From Tenacibaculum singaporense (GTDB taxonomy: Bacteria; Bacteroidota; Bacteroidia; Flavobacteriales; Flavobacteriaceae), in contig NZ_CP032548.1 in NCBI RefSeq assembly GCF_003867015.1, forward strand, positions 744,001-808,000: a DNA stretch of 64,000 bases. The letters run 5' to 3'. This document shows positions 24,773-34,005 of this stretch, piece by piece (within the stretch, counting starts at the first letter, position 1; each line of letters starts with the position of its first letter). Below the pieces are notes generated by a model. That model saw only the letters and a program-made list of their open reading frames with translations, searched no databases and was not told the origin of the DNA. The position numbers and the translations under genes are program-made.

Positions 24773-27700
24773 TTAATTTACTTGTAAAACAGTAGCTTTA
24801 TCATATTCTGAAATACGCCCAATTAACCAAACAAAAGGCTCTATTTGACCTTTTAAAGTACAAGAACCATTAGAAATAGTATGTAATAAGTCTTGAATAT
24901 TAAAAGATTCTAAAGCATCTAAAGCATCTTTTTCACTTATTAGTAAAGAACAAGTAGGTAGTTCATAAGTAATGTTATGATTAAGAGTAATCTTGTTATC
25001 TTTTAGTAAGATAGAAATAGTGTCAGGATTTTCATTGTTTTTTAACTCTATAGCTAAGTTAGGTGTGTTTTCATTGATTACTGTTTTTAAGTAGTGTGAA
25101 AAATCTTTAGCCCAATTTTCTAATTCAAAAAAAGGAACAGCTGTATTTTTTTTGTCCTTTTGTTGTTTTTCAAGTAAAATGTCAACTTCACGTTCCGCTT
25201 TAATTAGAGCAGCTAATGTCTTATCCACGTCTTCACGTGTATGAGCAGCTGAACAAATTAATCGAAGACGCCCTCTTCCACTTTCAACAATAGGGTAGGT
25301 AACAGCAGATGTTTGAATTCCTAATTTGTAAAGTTCTTGTACAATAGCATAAAGTTTGTCTTTATTTTCAAAATGAGGCGTAACGATTGGACCATCACCA
25401 GTACCTAAATCATAACCAGCATCTTCAAATTTTTGACGCATGTAGTAAGTCGTATCCCATAATCTTTGACGTAAGGCATCATCTTTTCTAAGTCTTCTTA
25501 ATGCAGTTAACGCTGCTGCCATATCAGCGGGACTAATAGAAGCTTGAAAAATATAGGCTCTGGAAGATGATTTTAACAAATCAATATGTTCTTTACTAGC
25601 AGCTACAACACCTCCAAGACTTCCTAAGGCTTTGCTTAGCGTTGTCATTATAAAATCTGCTTCTTCGGTTACTCCCTGTGCTGCACATATCCCTGCACCT
25701 CCTTTGCCGTAAAAACCAAAAGAGTGAGCTTCATCTACTAAAGTGAGGGCATTATATTTTTTAGCTGTTTTAATAATTTTTGCTACGGGAGCAGCTCCTT
25801 CACCCATGCTATACACTCCTTCTAAAACCACTAAAATAGAACGATACGGAGATACTTCAGCCTGTAAAATACTTTCTAAATCTTCAGCATCATTGTGTTT
25901 AAAAGTTCGAACTTTGGCTCCACAAAGTCTAGCACCGTCTACAATGGAAGCATGACAGAGTTGATCTATAAGAACCATATCGTTTCTCCCTAAAAGTCCA
26001 GCAACAGCACCTACATTGGCAGTGTAACCTGTAGGGAATAAACATGCACTAGGTTTTCCTACCAAGTCCGCAAATTCTTCTTCAAATTCAAGATGTTGAC
26101 TTGTCATACCCGAAGCAGCAGCTGAAGTTCCCATACCAGTTCCAAACTTTTCTAAAGAAATAGAAGCTTCTTTAATCACTTCTGGATCACGATTTAATCC
26201 TAGGTATAGATTAGTTGTCCAAATAATTGCTTCTTGTGTTTCATCATTATATGCATCTCCTACTAATCCTGTGGTAGCACTTCCAGTAAGTAACACTTTA
26301 CTGTATGGATTTCTACGGGTGTCGTTTACCATTTGCAATACTTCTTGTACTAGTTTGCTTTTATCGTTTACTGACCAAGCCGTTACTTTTGCTGCTTGGA
26401 AAGTGGGGTGACTGGACTGAATATGAGTTTGAAAACTTGTAAGCGTATCTGTTTTTAATTTAAAATTCTTGTTTTCTTTGGTATTTTCTTTTGAGCCAAT
26501 TATATGATTGATTAAGGCATTGGGCGTAGGGTTTTCAAAGATATCATACGCACTAATATCTAATTGTAATACGTTGCTCAGCCTACTACTGAGTTCTAGC
26601 GTGGTTAACGAATCGATTCCGAGGTTGTCAAATGAATCATCAGGCAATACATTTGCTGAGTTGTTCATGGTAAGAAGTTTAGCTACTTCATTTTGAATGG
26701 TTCTCAATAGGTGTTCTTTGTAATCATTTGAAGAAGTGTGCTGTTTTGGAGGGGTTTGATAGTGTTGAGAAACTTCGGTTACCAGTTCAGAAGATAGCTT
26801 GATAGAAAGGTTGGCTAGTTTTTTTCTGTCTAGCTTGTCGTTAGGAAGTAGTGGTAGCTTTTCTACTTGCTTAACAACTTGTGGAATCATGTATTTTGGT
26901 AAGTGTTTTGCAACAAAAGATTTAACATCAGAAAAGTTTATTTGTTTGTTTTTATTGCCGATTACGTAGGTGACAAGTATTTTTTGACCAATACCTCCAT
27001 CAGTAACTATGGCGGCAGCTGTATCAATGTCTTCCATAGTTTCAATAACAGCTTCAATTTCTTCAAGTTCAATTCGATGTCCTCTAATTTTAACTTGTTG
27101 ATCAGAACGTCCAATAAATTCAATTTCATTATTAGGGGTCCAACGACACAAATCCCCCGTTTTATACAAACGAATACTTGTATTTTGGTTGCCAATATTT
27201 ACATTGATAAACCGCTCTTTGGTTAGTTCTTCATCAAATAAATAGCCATGAGCTAGTTTAGTTCCAGAAAGGTATAACTCACCAATTTCTCCATTAGTTA
27301 CAGGTACTAGTTTTTCGTCTAAAATATAGGCACAAGAGTTAGGAACGGAGGATCCAATTGTAATTAATTGATCACCTTTATTTATTTTAGCAATTGTTGA
27401 ATATACAGTGTCTTCAGTAGGCCCATAGGCATTGAATACTTTTAGGTTAGGTTTTTGCTTGTATACTTGTTCTACCAAAGAGCGTTTAAGAGCTTCACCA
27501 CCAAATACCAAGCATTGTAAGTTTTTAGGTAATTTTTGTGAAGAGATAATAGCTTGTACTGCAGAAGGAACCATAACAAACATTGTTACAAGGTCGACTG
27601 CAGGAAGTGTGGTGAGTTCTAAGGCATTTTTTGCTAAAATGATGGTTCCTCCCAACGATAGTGTTCCTATAATTTCCATTACGGAGGTGTCAAAACAAAC

Positions 27701-28291
27701 AGAAGCGGCAGCAACCATACCTTTTAAATCCTCTTCTGTAAATAATTCATTCATAGATTCTACTAAAGAAACAATGCTTTTGTGTTTAACAGCTACACCT
27801 TTAGGACGACCAGTAGATCCTGACGTGTAAATTACATACGCCAAGTCTTCTGGATAAGTATTAATCGTTACGTCTGTGTAATTACCTACTGTATTTATCT
27901 GAATTAATTCATTAACACTGTTACATAAGTTTGCTGTAATATCAGAGTCAACAAAAACAACAGAGGTGCGAGAGTGCTCTAGCATGTAGTGTATGCGATC
28001 TTTCGGGTATGCAGGATCTAAAGGTATGTACGCACATCCTGCTTGCATGATGCCTATTAAAGTAGCCACCAATTCCCACGAACGGTTCATACATACGCCA
28101 ACTAAAGCTCCAGGTTTTATTCCTTTGTTATTAAGTTCTCCTGCTACCTCATTACTACGCTTAATTAAAGTAGCATAATTTATATAAGTAGTTCCGTCTA
28201 TAATAGCTCTTCGTTTTGGATGAGCTATCATTTGTTTGTTAATTAGCTCACAAATTGTTGTAGAGCTATCATTGTTGTTGAGTAAAGCCAT
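24773..28291 (-). CDS. adenylation / carrier / alpha-oxoamine synthase / SCP2-like fusion enzyme
   Basis: The 1172-residue protein has four parts. First is an NRPS-type adenylation domain (about 1-490) with [35 protein letters not shown] and [11 protein letters not shown]; it keeps the amino-acid-binding Asp201 and the catalytic Lys486. Second is a carrier domain (about 520-600) with the phosphopantetheine Ser561 in [12 protein letters not shown]. Third is an alpha-oxoamine synthase (about 660-1035) with His780, VDEAHSFG and the PLP Lys887 in [12 protein letters not shown]. Last is a C-terminal domain (about 1055-1172) resembling SCP2. The likely chemistry is loading of an amino acid on the carrier and decarboxylative condensation with a second amino acid to an aminoketone. 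The product is unknown. No other biosynthetic gene adjoins it. Confidence 0.88.
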   Translation of the reverse strand: MALLNNNDSSTTICELINKQMIAHPKRRAIIDGTTYINYATLIKRSNEVAGELNNKGIKPGALVGVCMNRSWELVATLIGIMQAGCAYIPLDPAYPKDRIHYMLEHSRTSVVFVDSDITANLCNSVNELIQINTVGNYTDVTINTYPEDLAYVIYTSGSTGRPKGVAVKHKSIVSLVESMNELFTEEDLKGMVAAASVCFDTSVMEIIGTLSLGGTIILAKNALELTTLPAVDLVTMFVMVPSAVQAIISSQKLPKNLQCLVFGGEALKRSLVEQVYKQKPNLKVFNAYGPTEDTVYSTIAKINKGDQLITIGSSVPNSCAYILDEKLVPVTNGEIGELYLSGTKLAHGYLFDEELTKERFINVNIGNQNTSIRLYKTGDLCRWTPNNEIEFIGRSDQQVKIRGHRIELEEIEAVIETMEDIDTAAAIVTDGGIGQKILVTYVIGNKNKQINFSDVKSFVAKHLPKYMIPQVVKQVEKLPLLPNDKLDRKKLANLSIKLSSELVTEVSQHYQTPPKQHTSSNDYKEHLLRTIQNEVAKLLTMNNSANVLPDDSFDNLGIDSLTTLELSSRLSNVLQLDISAYDIFENPTPNALINHIIGSKENTKENKNFKLKTDTLTSFQTHIQSSHPTFQAAKVTAWSVNDKSKLVQEVLQMVNDTRRNPYSKVLLTGSATTGLVGDAYNDETQEAIIWTTNLYLGLNRDPEVIKEASISLEKFGTGMGTSAAASGMTSQHLEFEEEFADLVGKPSACLFPTGYTANVGAVAGLLGRNDMVLIDQLCHASIVDGARLCGAKVRTFKHNDAEDLESILQAEVSPYRSILVVLEGVYSMGEGAAPVAKIIKTAKKYNALTLVDEAHSFGFYGKGGAGICAAQGVTEEADFIMTTLSKALGSLGGVVAASKEHIDLLKSSSRAYIFQASISPADMAAALTALRRLRKDDALRQRLWDTTYYMRQKFEDAGYDLGTGDGPIVTPHFENKDKLYAIVQELYKLGIQTSAVTYPIVESGRGRLRLICSAAHTREDVDKTLAALIKAEREVDILLEKQQKDKKNTAVPFFELENWAKDFSHYLKTVINENTPNLAIELKNNENPDTISILLKDNKITLNHNITYELPTCSLLISEKDALDALESFNIQDLLHTISNGSCTLKGQIEPFVWLIGRISEYDKATVLQVN

Positions 28292-28501
28292 TGTAATTAA
28301 TTGGTTTAATTATGTGAATTAATTTTACAGGCCCTTCATTTTGTTGTTATATATAGGTTAACAAATACTTTTATCCGGTAGTAAATATACTATGTTTTTG
28401 ATAGCTCTTTGGTTTACATGTTGTGTTTAATTTATAAAGAGAAAGTTAATATGTTTATTCAAAGAAGAGTATAAAAAGTAATTTGTAGAGGAAATCTGTA
28501 T

Positions 28502-28586
28502 AAAAGACACATATGAGTTTAAAAAAAGACCTTGATGTTTTTATAAAAACATCAAGGTCTTTTGGTTAATACGTCTTGATAAGTTT
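28502..28586. repeat. 85-bp direct repeat, copy R2, containing a terminator hairpin
   Basis: This copy aligns gap-free with 24666-24750. It holds the hairpin AAAAGACCTTGATGTTTT / AAAACATCAAGGTCTTTT at 28524-28563. It ends one base before the stop codon of the SdpI-like gene. The rest of the gap 28292-28501 holds the upstream region of the adenylation/AOS gene, in which I find no clear promoter box. Confidence 0.85.
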
Positions 28587-28587
28587 T

Positions 28588-28929
28588 TTACTTCTTATTT
28601 CCGTCCTGATCAAAATTCTTATTTATTTCTTGTTCAGTTTTAACAACAGATACGGCTAGTGACAATAACATAATTGCCATAGGTTGCCATGTTAATTCTT
28701 TTGATATATAGGCTAAAACTAAAGCAGCAACTAACGAAATTGCTGAATACTTCATAAACTCTTTGGTGAAAAAAGTATTGGCAAATTGCCAAATAGTATC
28801 ATTTTTCATAGTTTTATTAGTACGATACCCATAAATAGCATTGATTTTTTTAGGAGGGAAAAAATGAAAAATAATACTGAATAAAAAAAGCAATCCGTTT
28901 ATAGAAAGCACGTAATAAAATGGATTCAT
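28588..28929 (-). CDS. SdpI-like small membrane protein
   Basis: The 113-residue protein has three hydrophobic segments (YYVLSINGLLFLFSIIFHF, AISLVAALVLAYI and PMAIMLLSLAVSVV). Between the first two is the conserved block IYGYRTNKTMKNDTIWQFAN, which matches the SdpI/YfhL pattern of Y-G-x-R-T-x-x-S/T-M-x-N and W-x-x-A-N. In Bacillus, SdpI gives immunity to a toxic peptide, but the family is broad and most members have no known target. It lies 3 bases after the serine hydrolase gene and is probably co-transcribed with it. A terminator-containing 85-bp repeat follows. Confidence 0.78.
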   Translation of the reverse strand: MNPFYYVLSINGLLFLFSIIFHFFPPKKINAIYGYRTNKTMKNDTIWQFANTFFTKEFMKYSAISLVAALVLAYISKELTWQPMAIMLLSLAVSVVKTEQEINKNFDQDGNKK

Positions 28930-28932
28930 GGT

Positions 28933-30258
28933 TTAGAGTTTAATAGAATTTACAATTCCTTTTAACAAGGTATTTACGTCTGCGTTTTTGGTAAGTCCTG
29001 TACGAACTACAACCAAATCTTGACTAGGCAAAATAAATACATTTTGACCTTTATATCCATTAAAAGAAAACATATTTTTTGGAGCATCAGGATATCTACC
29101 ACCAGCATTTAACCAAATTTGCGCACCATACCAACCATCTGAAGTAGGAGTAGGGGTTGTAGCATAACTTACCCAGTCTTTATCAAACAAATGCTCTCCA
29201 TTCCATTCGCCATTATGTAGATATAATAAGCCTAGTTTAGCCCAATCTCTTGCTGTTGCCCAAGCGTATGAAGATCCTACAAAGTGATTGCTCATATCAG
29301 TTTCAACAATCATTGAGTTCATTCCTATTTTATCAATTAAACCACTATACCAAAAATCAAGATACTCTTGGTGTGTGTCGAATTTTGTTCGTAAAATACC
29401 CGATAATAAATTAGAAGTTCCAGAAGAGTAATTCCAAGTTTCGTTTGGTTTACCTACGAGAGGCTTGTTTACTTGAACTTTGGTCATGTCTTTTTCTAAA
29501 AATAACATTTTAGTAGCGTCTGAAATACTATTATAATCTTCATTCCATTCCAAACCAGAATTCATTTGTAGCAAATTATGAATCGTAATGTTTTTTCGAT
29601 CGTCATTTTCCCATTCAGAAAATAAGTTGTCTTCTTGAACATCAACTTTCCCTTGACATTTTAAAATCCCGAACAATGTTCCTGTAATACTTTTGGTCAT
29701 AGACCAACCTAACTGTTTTGATTCTTTGGTAAAACCAGTATCATATTTTTCAAAAATAATTTTGTCTTTATATACCACTACTACCGAGCGTGTTTGATTT
29801 CTATCATTAAAAATAGTATCAATAGTTTCGTTTAGTTTTGTATAATCAATGTTAGCGAAAATAGTGTCTTTATGATCTGCGTTTCCGTAAGGAAAAGGAG
29901 TGATATTATCAGGTTCAGAACGTTTTGGAGTAAGTTGAGGTTTGGTAATATCAAAATCATTAGTAACCAAAACAGCACCAAGCCCTTCTCTGTATACAGC
30001 CTTTCTTTTTAGCAATCCATACACAGAACCAGTAGCTGATTTTTCTTCTGTATTAATTTTATCAGAAGTAATATTTATAGGAGAAAAATTATTGTCATTA
30101 GCATCGGTAAAAGCTAAACTTCTTCCTGCCAGAAATACTGATGAAGCAGTGTTTTTAGCAGAATATCCTGCCAAAATATTTAACTTCGGGTAGTTGTAAA
30201 AAACAGCAATTGCTAAAGCAATTAAAACGAGTAAAAGGATTCTTTTTAAATTTTTCAT
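28933..30258 (-). CDS. serine hydrolase, class C beta-lactamase-like
   Basis: The 441-residue protein begins MKNLKRILLLVLIALAIAVF, a signal or anchor helix. The catalytic domain has the Ser-x-x-Lys motif in QLGWSMTKSITGTLFG and the Tyr motif in WNYSSGTSNLLSGIL, with the late DGWYGAQIWLNAGG and VVVRTG blocks of the AmpC-like family. Enzymes of this group are mostly peptidases or esterases acting in the periplasm, and resistance to antibiotics cannot be inferred. A longer frame starts at 30318, but a TACATTTG -7 box at 30274-30281 lies inside it, so I use 30258. The SdpI-like gene follows 3 bases downstream. Confidence 0.87.
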   Translation of the reverse strand: MKNLKRILLLVLIALAIAVFYNYPKLNILAGYSAKNTASSVFLAGRSLAFTDANDNNFSPINITSDKINTEEKSATGSVYGLLKRKAVYREGLGAVLVTNDFDITKPQLTPKRSEPDNITPFPYGNADHKDTIFANIDYTKLNETIDTIFNDRNQTRSVVVVYKDKIIFEKYDTGFTKESKQLGWSMTKSITGTLFGILKCQGKVDVQEDNLFSEWENDDRKNITIHNLLQMNSGLEWNEDYNSISDATKMLFLEKDMTKVQVNKPLVGKPNETWNYSSGTSNLLSGILRTKFDTHQEYLDFWYSGLIDKIGMNSMIVETDMSNHFVGSSYAWATARDWAKLGLLYLHNGEWNGEHLFDKDWVSYATTPTPTSDGWYGAQIWLNAGGRYPDAPKNMFSFNGYKGQNVFILPSQDLVVVRTGLTKNADVNTLLKGIVNSIKL

Positions 30259-30273
30259 GTGACGGGTTTCTAG

Positions 30274-30281
30274 CAAATGTA
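30274..30281 (-). promoter_or_regulatory. -7 box TACATTTG of the serine hydrolase gene
   Basis: The minus strand reads TACATTTG, 15 bases before the ATG at 30258. This box fixes the start and makes the longer frame unlikely. Confidence 0.5.
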
Positions 30282-30300
30282 AGAATTTAATTGTTTGATG

Positions 30301-30330
30301 TTTGTATTTGAAACGCAAGCCCTACCTTTG
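30301..30330 (+). promoter_or_regulatory. two-box promoter of the sufS gene
   Basis: TTTG at 30301-30304 and TACCTTTG at 30323-30330 are 18 bases apart, one short of the usual 19. The -7 box ends 20 bases before the ATG at 30351. Confidence 0.6.
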
Positions 30331-30350
30331 TGCTAAATTTGATATTTTAC

Positions 30351-31562
30351 ATGTTTAGTATAGATAAAATTCGAGCTGATTTTCCTATTTTAAATAGAGA
30401 AGTGCATGGGAAAAAATTAGTGTATTTAGATAACGGAGCAACCTCGCAAACACCAAAGGTAGTAATTGACACTATTGTAGATTATTACTCTAATTACAAT
30501 GCAAATATTCATAGAGGTGTACATACATTAAGTCAGGAAGCAACTGATAAGTATGAGGAAGCCAGAATTAAGATTCAAAAACATTTCAATGCGAAGCATT
30601 CGTATGAAATTATTTTAACTTCAGGAACAACACATGGGGTTAATATTGTAGCATCTGGTTTCGCATCAATTTTACAAGAAGGGGATGAAATAATTGTTTC
30701 AGCTTTAGAGCATCATTCTAACATCGTGCCTTGGCAAATGTTATGTGAAAAAACAGGAGCTATTTTAAAAGTAATTCCGATGGATGAAGATGGTTCTTTA
30801 CGCATGGACTTATACCATGAATTATTGAATCCAAAAACAAAATTAGTTTTTTGTAATCATGTATCGAATGCACTAGGAACAATTAATCCAATAAAAGAAA
30901 TTATTCATGCTGCACACAAGTTTGGTGCTTATGTGTTGATTGATGGTGCACAAGCAGTTCCACATATAAAACCAGATGTACAAGCATTAGATGCCGATTT
31001 TTATGTGGCTTCAGCTCATAAAATGTGCGGGCCAACAGGTGTTGGAATGTTATATGGTAAAGAAGAACTGTTGCAATTATTGCCACCATACCAAGGAGGT
31101 GGAGAAATGATTGAAACTGTAACTTTTGAAAAAACTACGTATGCAGGATTGCCTCATAAGTTTGAAGCTGGGACACCTAATATTTGTGGAGGAATAGCTT
31201 TTGGAGTTGCTGTAGATTATATGAATTCAGTTGGTTTTTCTAACATAGAGAAGCAAGAAAACGAATTGTTATCGTACGCAACACAAGAGTTAGAAAAAAT
31301 AGATGGATTAAAAATCTATGGAACAACTAACAAAACATCTGTTATCTCTTTTAATTTAGAAGGAATTCACCCGTATGATGTTGGAGCTATTTTAGATAAA
31401 CTAGGAGTAGCGGTTCGTACAGGTCACCATTGTGCACAACCTATTATGGATTTTTATTGTATTCCAGGAACAGTACGAGCTTCTTTTTCTTTTTATAATA
31501 CCAAAGAAGAAGTTGATATATTGGTAAATGCTGTTAAGAAAGCACAAATGATGTTAAGTTAA
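30351..31562 (+). CDS. sufS: cysteine desulfurase, SufS family
   Basis: The 403-residue PLP enzyme starts MFSIDKIRADFPILNREVHG. It has YLDNGATSQTP, HRGVHTLSQEAT and SALEHHSNIVPWQ, the PLP lysine in ASAHKMCGPTG (Lys224) and the catalytic Cys in RTGHHCAQPIMD (Cys361). It takes sulfur from cysteine for iron-sulfur cluster assembly. The long loop around the Cys is the group II (SufS) form. The rest of the suf operon is not in the window, so the gene appears to stand alone here, divergent from the serine hydrolase gene. The start is supported by a promoter that overlaps the TTG opening a longer frame at 30330. Confidence 0.93.
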   Translation: MFSIDKIRADFPILNREVHGKKLVYLDNGATSQTPKVVIDTIVDYYSNYNANIHRGVHTLSQEATDKYEEARIKIQKHFNAKHSYEIILTSGTTHGVNIVASGFASILQEGDEIIVSALEHHSNIVPWQMLCEKTGAILKVIPMDEDGSLRMDLYHELLNPKTKLVFCNHVSNALGTINPIKEIIHAAHKFGAYVLIDGAQAVPHIKPDVQALDADFYVASAHKMCGPTGVGMLYGKEELLQLLPPYQGGGEMIETVTFEKTTYAGLPHKFEAGTPNICGGIAFGVAVDYMNSVGFSNIEKQENELLSYATQELEKIDGLKIYGTTNKTSVISFNLEGIHPYDVGAILDKLGVAVRTGHHCAQPIMDFYCIPGTVRASFSFYNTKEEVDILVNAVKKAQMMLS

Positions 31563-31586
31563 AAAGAACTTACTTTAGATAAGAAT

Positions 31587-31614
31587 AAAAAGCCTCCAAT
31601 TTTGGAGGCTTTTT
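31587..31614. terminator. bidirectional terminator
   Basis: AAAAAGCCTCCAA at 31587-31599 pairs perfectly with 31602-31614. It serves sufS and the convergent BI-1 gene. Confidence 0.87.
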
Positions 31615-31636
31615 AGTTTATAATAGTTTTGTTTTA

Positions 31637-32338
31637 CTAATCTCTTGACATAAATATCTGTAATACATACCAGAACAACAACATTAAAGAAGCAAATAAA
31701 CCTAATGCTGCTGGAATATAATCATCTGTAGAGAATTTATGAACTAAGTTAGATGTCTGATATAAAATAGAACCAGCAGCTAATACACACATTCCAACTG
31801 AAAACCATAACCCTAAATTAAACCCAAATAAAGCACCAGCGATAATTAATCCGATAGCAATAAAAAATCCAACAGATAATCCAGCTCTTATAAAAGAAAA
31901 ATCTTTTTTGGTAATAAAAACGATTGATGAAATTCCAACAAATAATGATAGTGTAACAATTCCTGCTTGTTTTATAACATCAAAGTTGTTAGTGTACGCT
32001 ATCGCAATATAAATTAGAGGGATAAAAATAAATGCTTCAGCAAAAATATATCCTGAATATGCTAAGTATTGTAAGTTCTTATCAGAGGTTTTTAAAGCAG
32101 TACTTTCAGCGTAATTAGTAATTAACATAAAACCACCTAATAATAATAACCACTTATAGCCCTGTGTCATAGATAAAGCAAATTCAACAATAGTAGCACT
32201 TTGTAAAAATAAATATTCAAACAAAACAAATAATAATACCCCACCAGCAACGTGTGCATAGGTTTTTTTGTAAAAAGCAATTCTATCGGCTTCTGAGACT
32301 TGTGCAACAAGCACTTTTGAGTTAAATGAATTTTCCAT
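31637..32338 (-). CDS. Bax inhibitor-1 / YccA family membrane protein
   Basis: The 233-residue protein has seven hydrophobic segments from about residue 25 to the end. A short polar N-terminus (MENSFNSKVLVAQVSEADRI) precedes KKTYAHVAGGVLLFVLFEYL, the first helix of BI-1 proteins. The segments YIFAEAFIFIPLIYIA, GIVTLSLFVGISSIVF and AAGSILYQTSNLVHKF match the YccA/BI-1 pattern, including the acidic and polar residues in the sixth helix and the cytoplasmic loop. Related bacterial proteins leak calcium or modulate FtsH. The conserved Asp pair of the calcium-leak pore cannot be confirmed by eye. Single gene. Confidence 0.87.
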   Translation of the reverse strand: MENSFNSKVLVAQVSEADRIAFYKKTYAHVAGGVLLFVLFEYLFLQSATIVEFALSMTQGYKWLLLLGGFMLITNYAESTALKTSDKNLQYLAYSGYIFAEAFIFIPLIYIAIAYTNNFDVIKQAGIVTLSLFVGISSIVFITKKDFSFIRAGLSVGFFIAIGLIIAGALFGFNLGLWFSVGMCVLAAGSILYQTSNLVHKFSTDDYIPAALGLFASLMLLFWYVLQIFMSRD

Positions 32339-32748
32339 AATTAATTTTTTTAAATAGAAGGTAAAGATATGCTTTTTAGGTGATTTTAAATTAGTGTATT
32401 TGTGTTATTGAAAACATATATTAAAAGCCTGGAATTTATCTTATTGATGATTTAATTTGTTTAAAATTGACGTTTTTTTATTGTTTTTGTTAAATTTTAA
32501 CATTTATATATTGTTAAGAAATGGAGGGTCCCAAGTGATAAAATCTAAGAAATTAACTTTTTTTTAACTTTTTTTTAGCATTGAAAAAAAATTATATATT
32601 GCACATCGTTAAAAAACCCTTCAAATAATTGTAAAAGTGATAGGTATTTAACAATTTAATTGTTGAAACCTTCTCTTTTGAGTTTTTTAACAAGTTTATT
32701 GCCTTATGGGCAGTTTTATCAATAACTAATTTTTTAATTATTCACAAC
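32339..32748. other. 410-base intergenic region upstream of the first M43 gene
   Basis: The region is very AT-rich and has no open frame of note. It holds the upstream sequences of two divergent genes. A TATATTGC resembling a degraded -7 box lies near 32594-32601, and the palindrome AACAATTTAATTGTT lies at 32650-32664. About 150 bases of leader would separate that box from the M43 start, longer than usual here. No riboswitch was recognised. Confidence 0.4.
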
Positions 32749-33777
32749 ATGAAAAGAATTTTTTTAACACTAGCTGTAGCAGCCTCAGTTTTAGTAGGAT
32801 GTCAGGAAAACTCTAAAGACGAAGCTTTAGACCCTCAACAATCAATTGACATGAGCGACTTCTACGTAGAAACTGAAGAGGTTTCTCACAAAGGAGGATC
32901 TGAACAATGTCACTCAATGAGAGTTTTAAACAGACAAGTAAAAGAAAACCCAGGATTATACAAAAAAATGTATGATATTGAGTATGCTACAAGAAAACTT
33001 ACAACAGCAAAAGGTAAGCCAGGAGGTGGATCTGGAGGTGGTGATGTAGATGTATTACCTATTGAAGACGGTTTAGGAACTATTAATATTCCTGTATACG
33101 TACACGTTGTTTTACCAAATGCAAATAGTGTTTCAGATAGTCAAATTCAAGCACAAATGAATGTGTTAAATGACGATTTTAAAAATCCAAATACAAATCA
33201 ACTTCCTTCAGGAGCTACTGATTTTATCAATGATGCAACTGACACAGGAATTCAATTTACATTAGCAGGTACTTTTAGACATAATGATCCTAAGTCTTCT
33301 TGGGGAACTAACGATGCTGTAAAAGCTGCTTACCCTCCAATTACTCCTTCAACTCACTTAAATATTTGGGTGTGTGAAATAGGAGGAGGTATCTTAGGAT
33401 ATGCTCAATTCCCAGGAGGTAACTCATCTACTGATGGTGTAGTATTATTAACTGGAACTTTACCAGGTGGTTCTTCTGCTCCTTATAACATGGGTAGAAC
33501 TGCAACTCACGAAGTAGGTCACTACTTAAACTTACGTCACATTTGGGGAGACGGAAGATGTCGTCAAGACGATTTCGTAGCTGATACTCCATCTTCTGAT
33601 GCTTCAAACTATGGATGTCCAACTTATCCAGATGTTAGCTGTAAATCTGCTGATATGACAATGAACTACATGGATTATACAAACGATGCTTGTATGTACA
33701 TGTTTACAGATGGTCAGCGTAACAGAATGAGAGCTTTATTTGCTTCAGGAGGAGCTAGAGCTTCTATGTTAAACTAG
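32749..33777 (+). CDS. M43-family zinc metalloprotease lipoprotein, copy 1
   Basis: The 342-residue protein has a lipoprotein signal with lipobox LVGC (Cys18), a helical pro-region with RQVKENPGLYKKMYDIEYATRK split by a Gly-rich linker (about 91-98), and a catalytic domain. That domain shows the extended zinc site ATHEVGHYLNLRHIWGD (His254, Glu255, His258, His264) and the Met-turn TMNYMDYTND with Met308. Cys pairs in CRQDD, YGC, SCKS and ACMY probably form disulfides. This is the cytophagalysin/pappalysin type of extracellular endopeptidase, which may be cell-attached or shed. It is followed by a paralogue of the same design. Confidence 0.9.
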   Translation: MKRIFLTLAVAASVLVGCQENSKDEALDPQQSIDMSDFYVETEEVSHKGGSEQCHSMRVLNRQVKENPGLYKKMYDIEYATRKLTTAKGKPGGGSGGGDVDVLPIEDGLGTINIPVYVHVVLPNANSVSDSQIQAQMNVLNDDFKNPNTNQLPSGATDFINDATDTGIQFTLAGTFRHNDPKSSWGTNDAVKAAYPPITPSTHLNIWVCEIGGGILGYAQFPGGNSSTDGVVLLTGTLPGGSSAPYNMGRTATHEVGHYLNLRHIWGDGRCRQDDFVADTPSSDASNYGCPTYPDVSCKSADMTMNYMDYTNDACMYMFTDGQRNRMRALFASGGARASMLN

Positions 33778-33825
33778 AAACCAATAGTCTTTTTTAAGAC
33801 GTTCTCAATAATTATTACAATTATT

Positions 33826-33857
33826 AAAAGCCAAGAGATTTAAATCTCTTGGCTTTT
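33826..33857 (+). terminator. terminator after M43 copy 1
   Basis: AAAAGCCAAGAGATTT at 33826-33841 is the left half of a perfect 32-base palindrome followed by Ts. The related hairpin at 35123-35150 follows copy 2. Confidence 0.85.
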
Positions 33858-34005
33858 TTATTTAGAAAAAATAAGTTTCAAATGTTGAAAAGGAGGTTAA
33901 GTTGTTGTTTATCAGGTGTTTTTCCTGTTTCTATTTGTTTCTGTTATTTGTAAATTGGATAGCTATAAAGTGAAAATTTTAACTAACTCTTTAAAACTCA
34001 AAAAA

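Noticed and set aside
24666..28586. Reading the two 85-bp repeats as att sites of an integrated element
   Set aside because: No integrase, recombinase or tRNA target is present and the repeat core is a terminator; insertion or recombination remains possible but not site-specific integration.
28588..30258. Serine hydrolase plus SdpI-like gene as an antibiotic-resistance or toxin-immunity pair
   Set aside because: Both families are broad, no toxin gene is nearby and the hydrolase has no feature specific to beta-lactamases.
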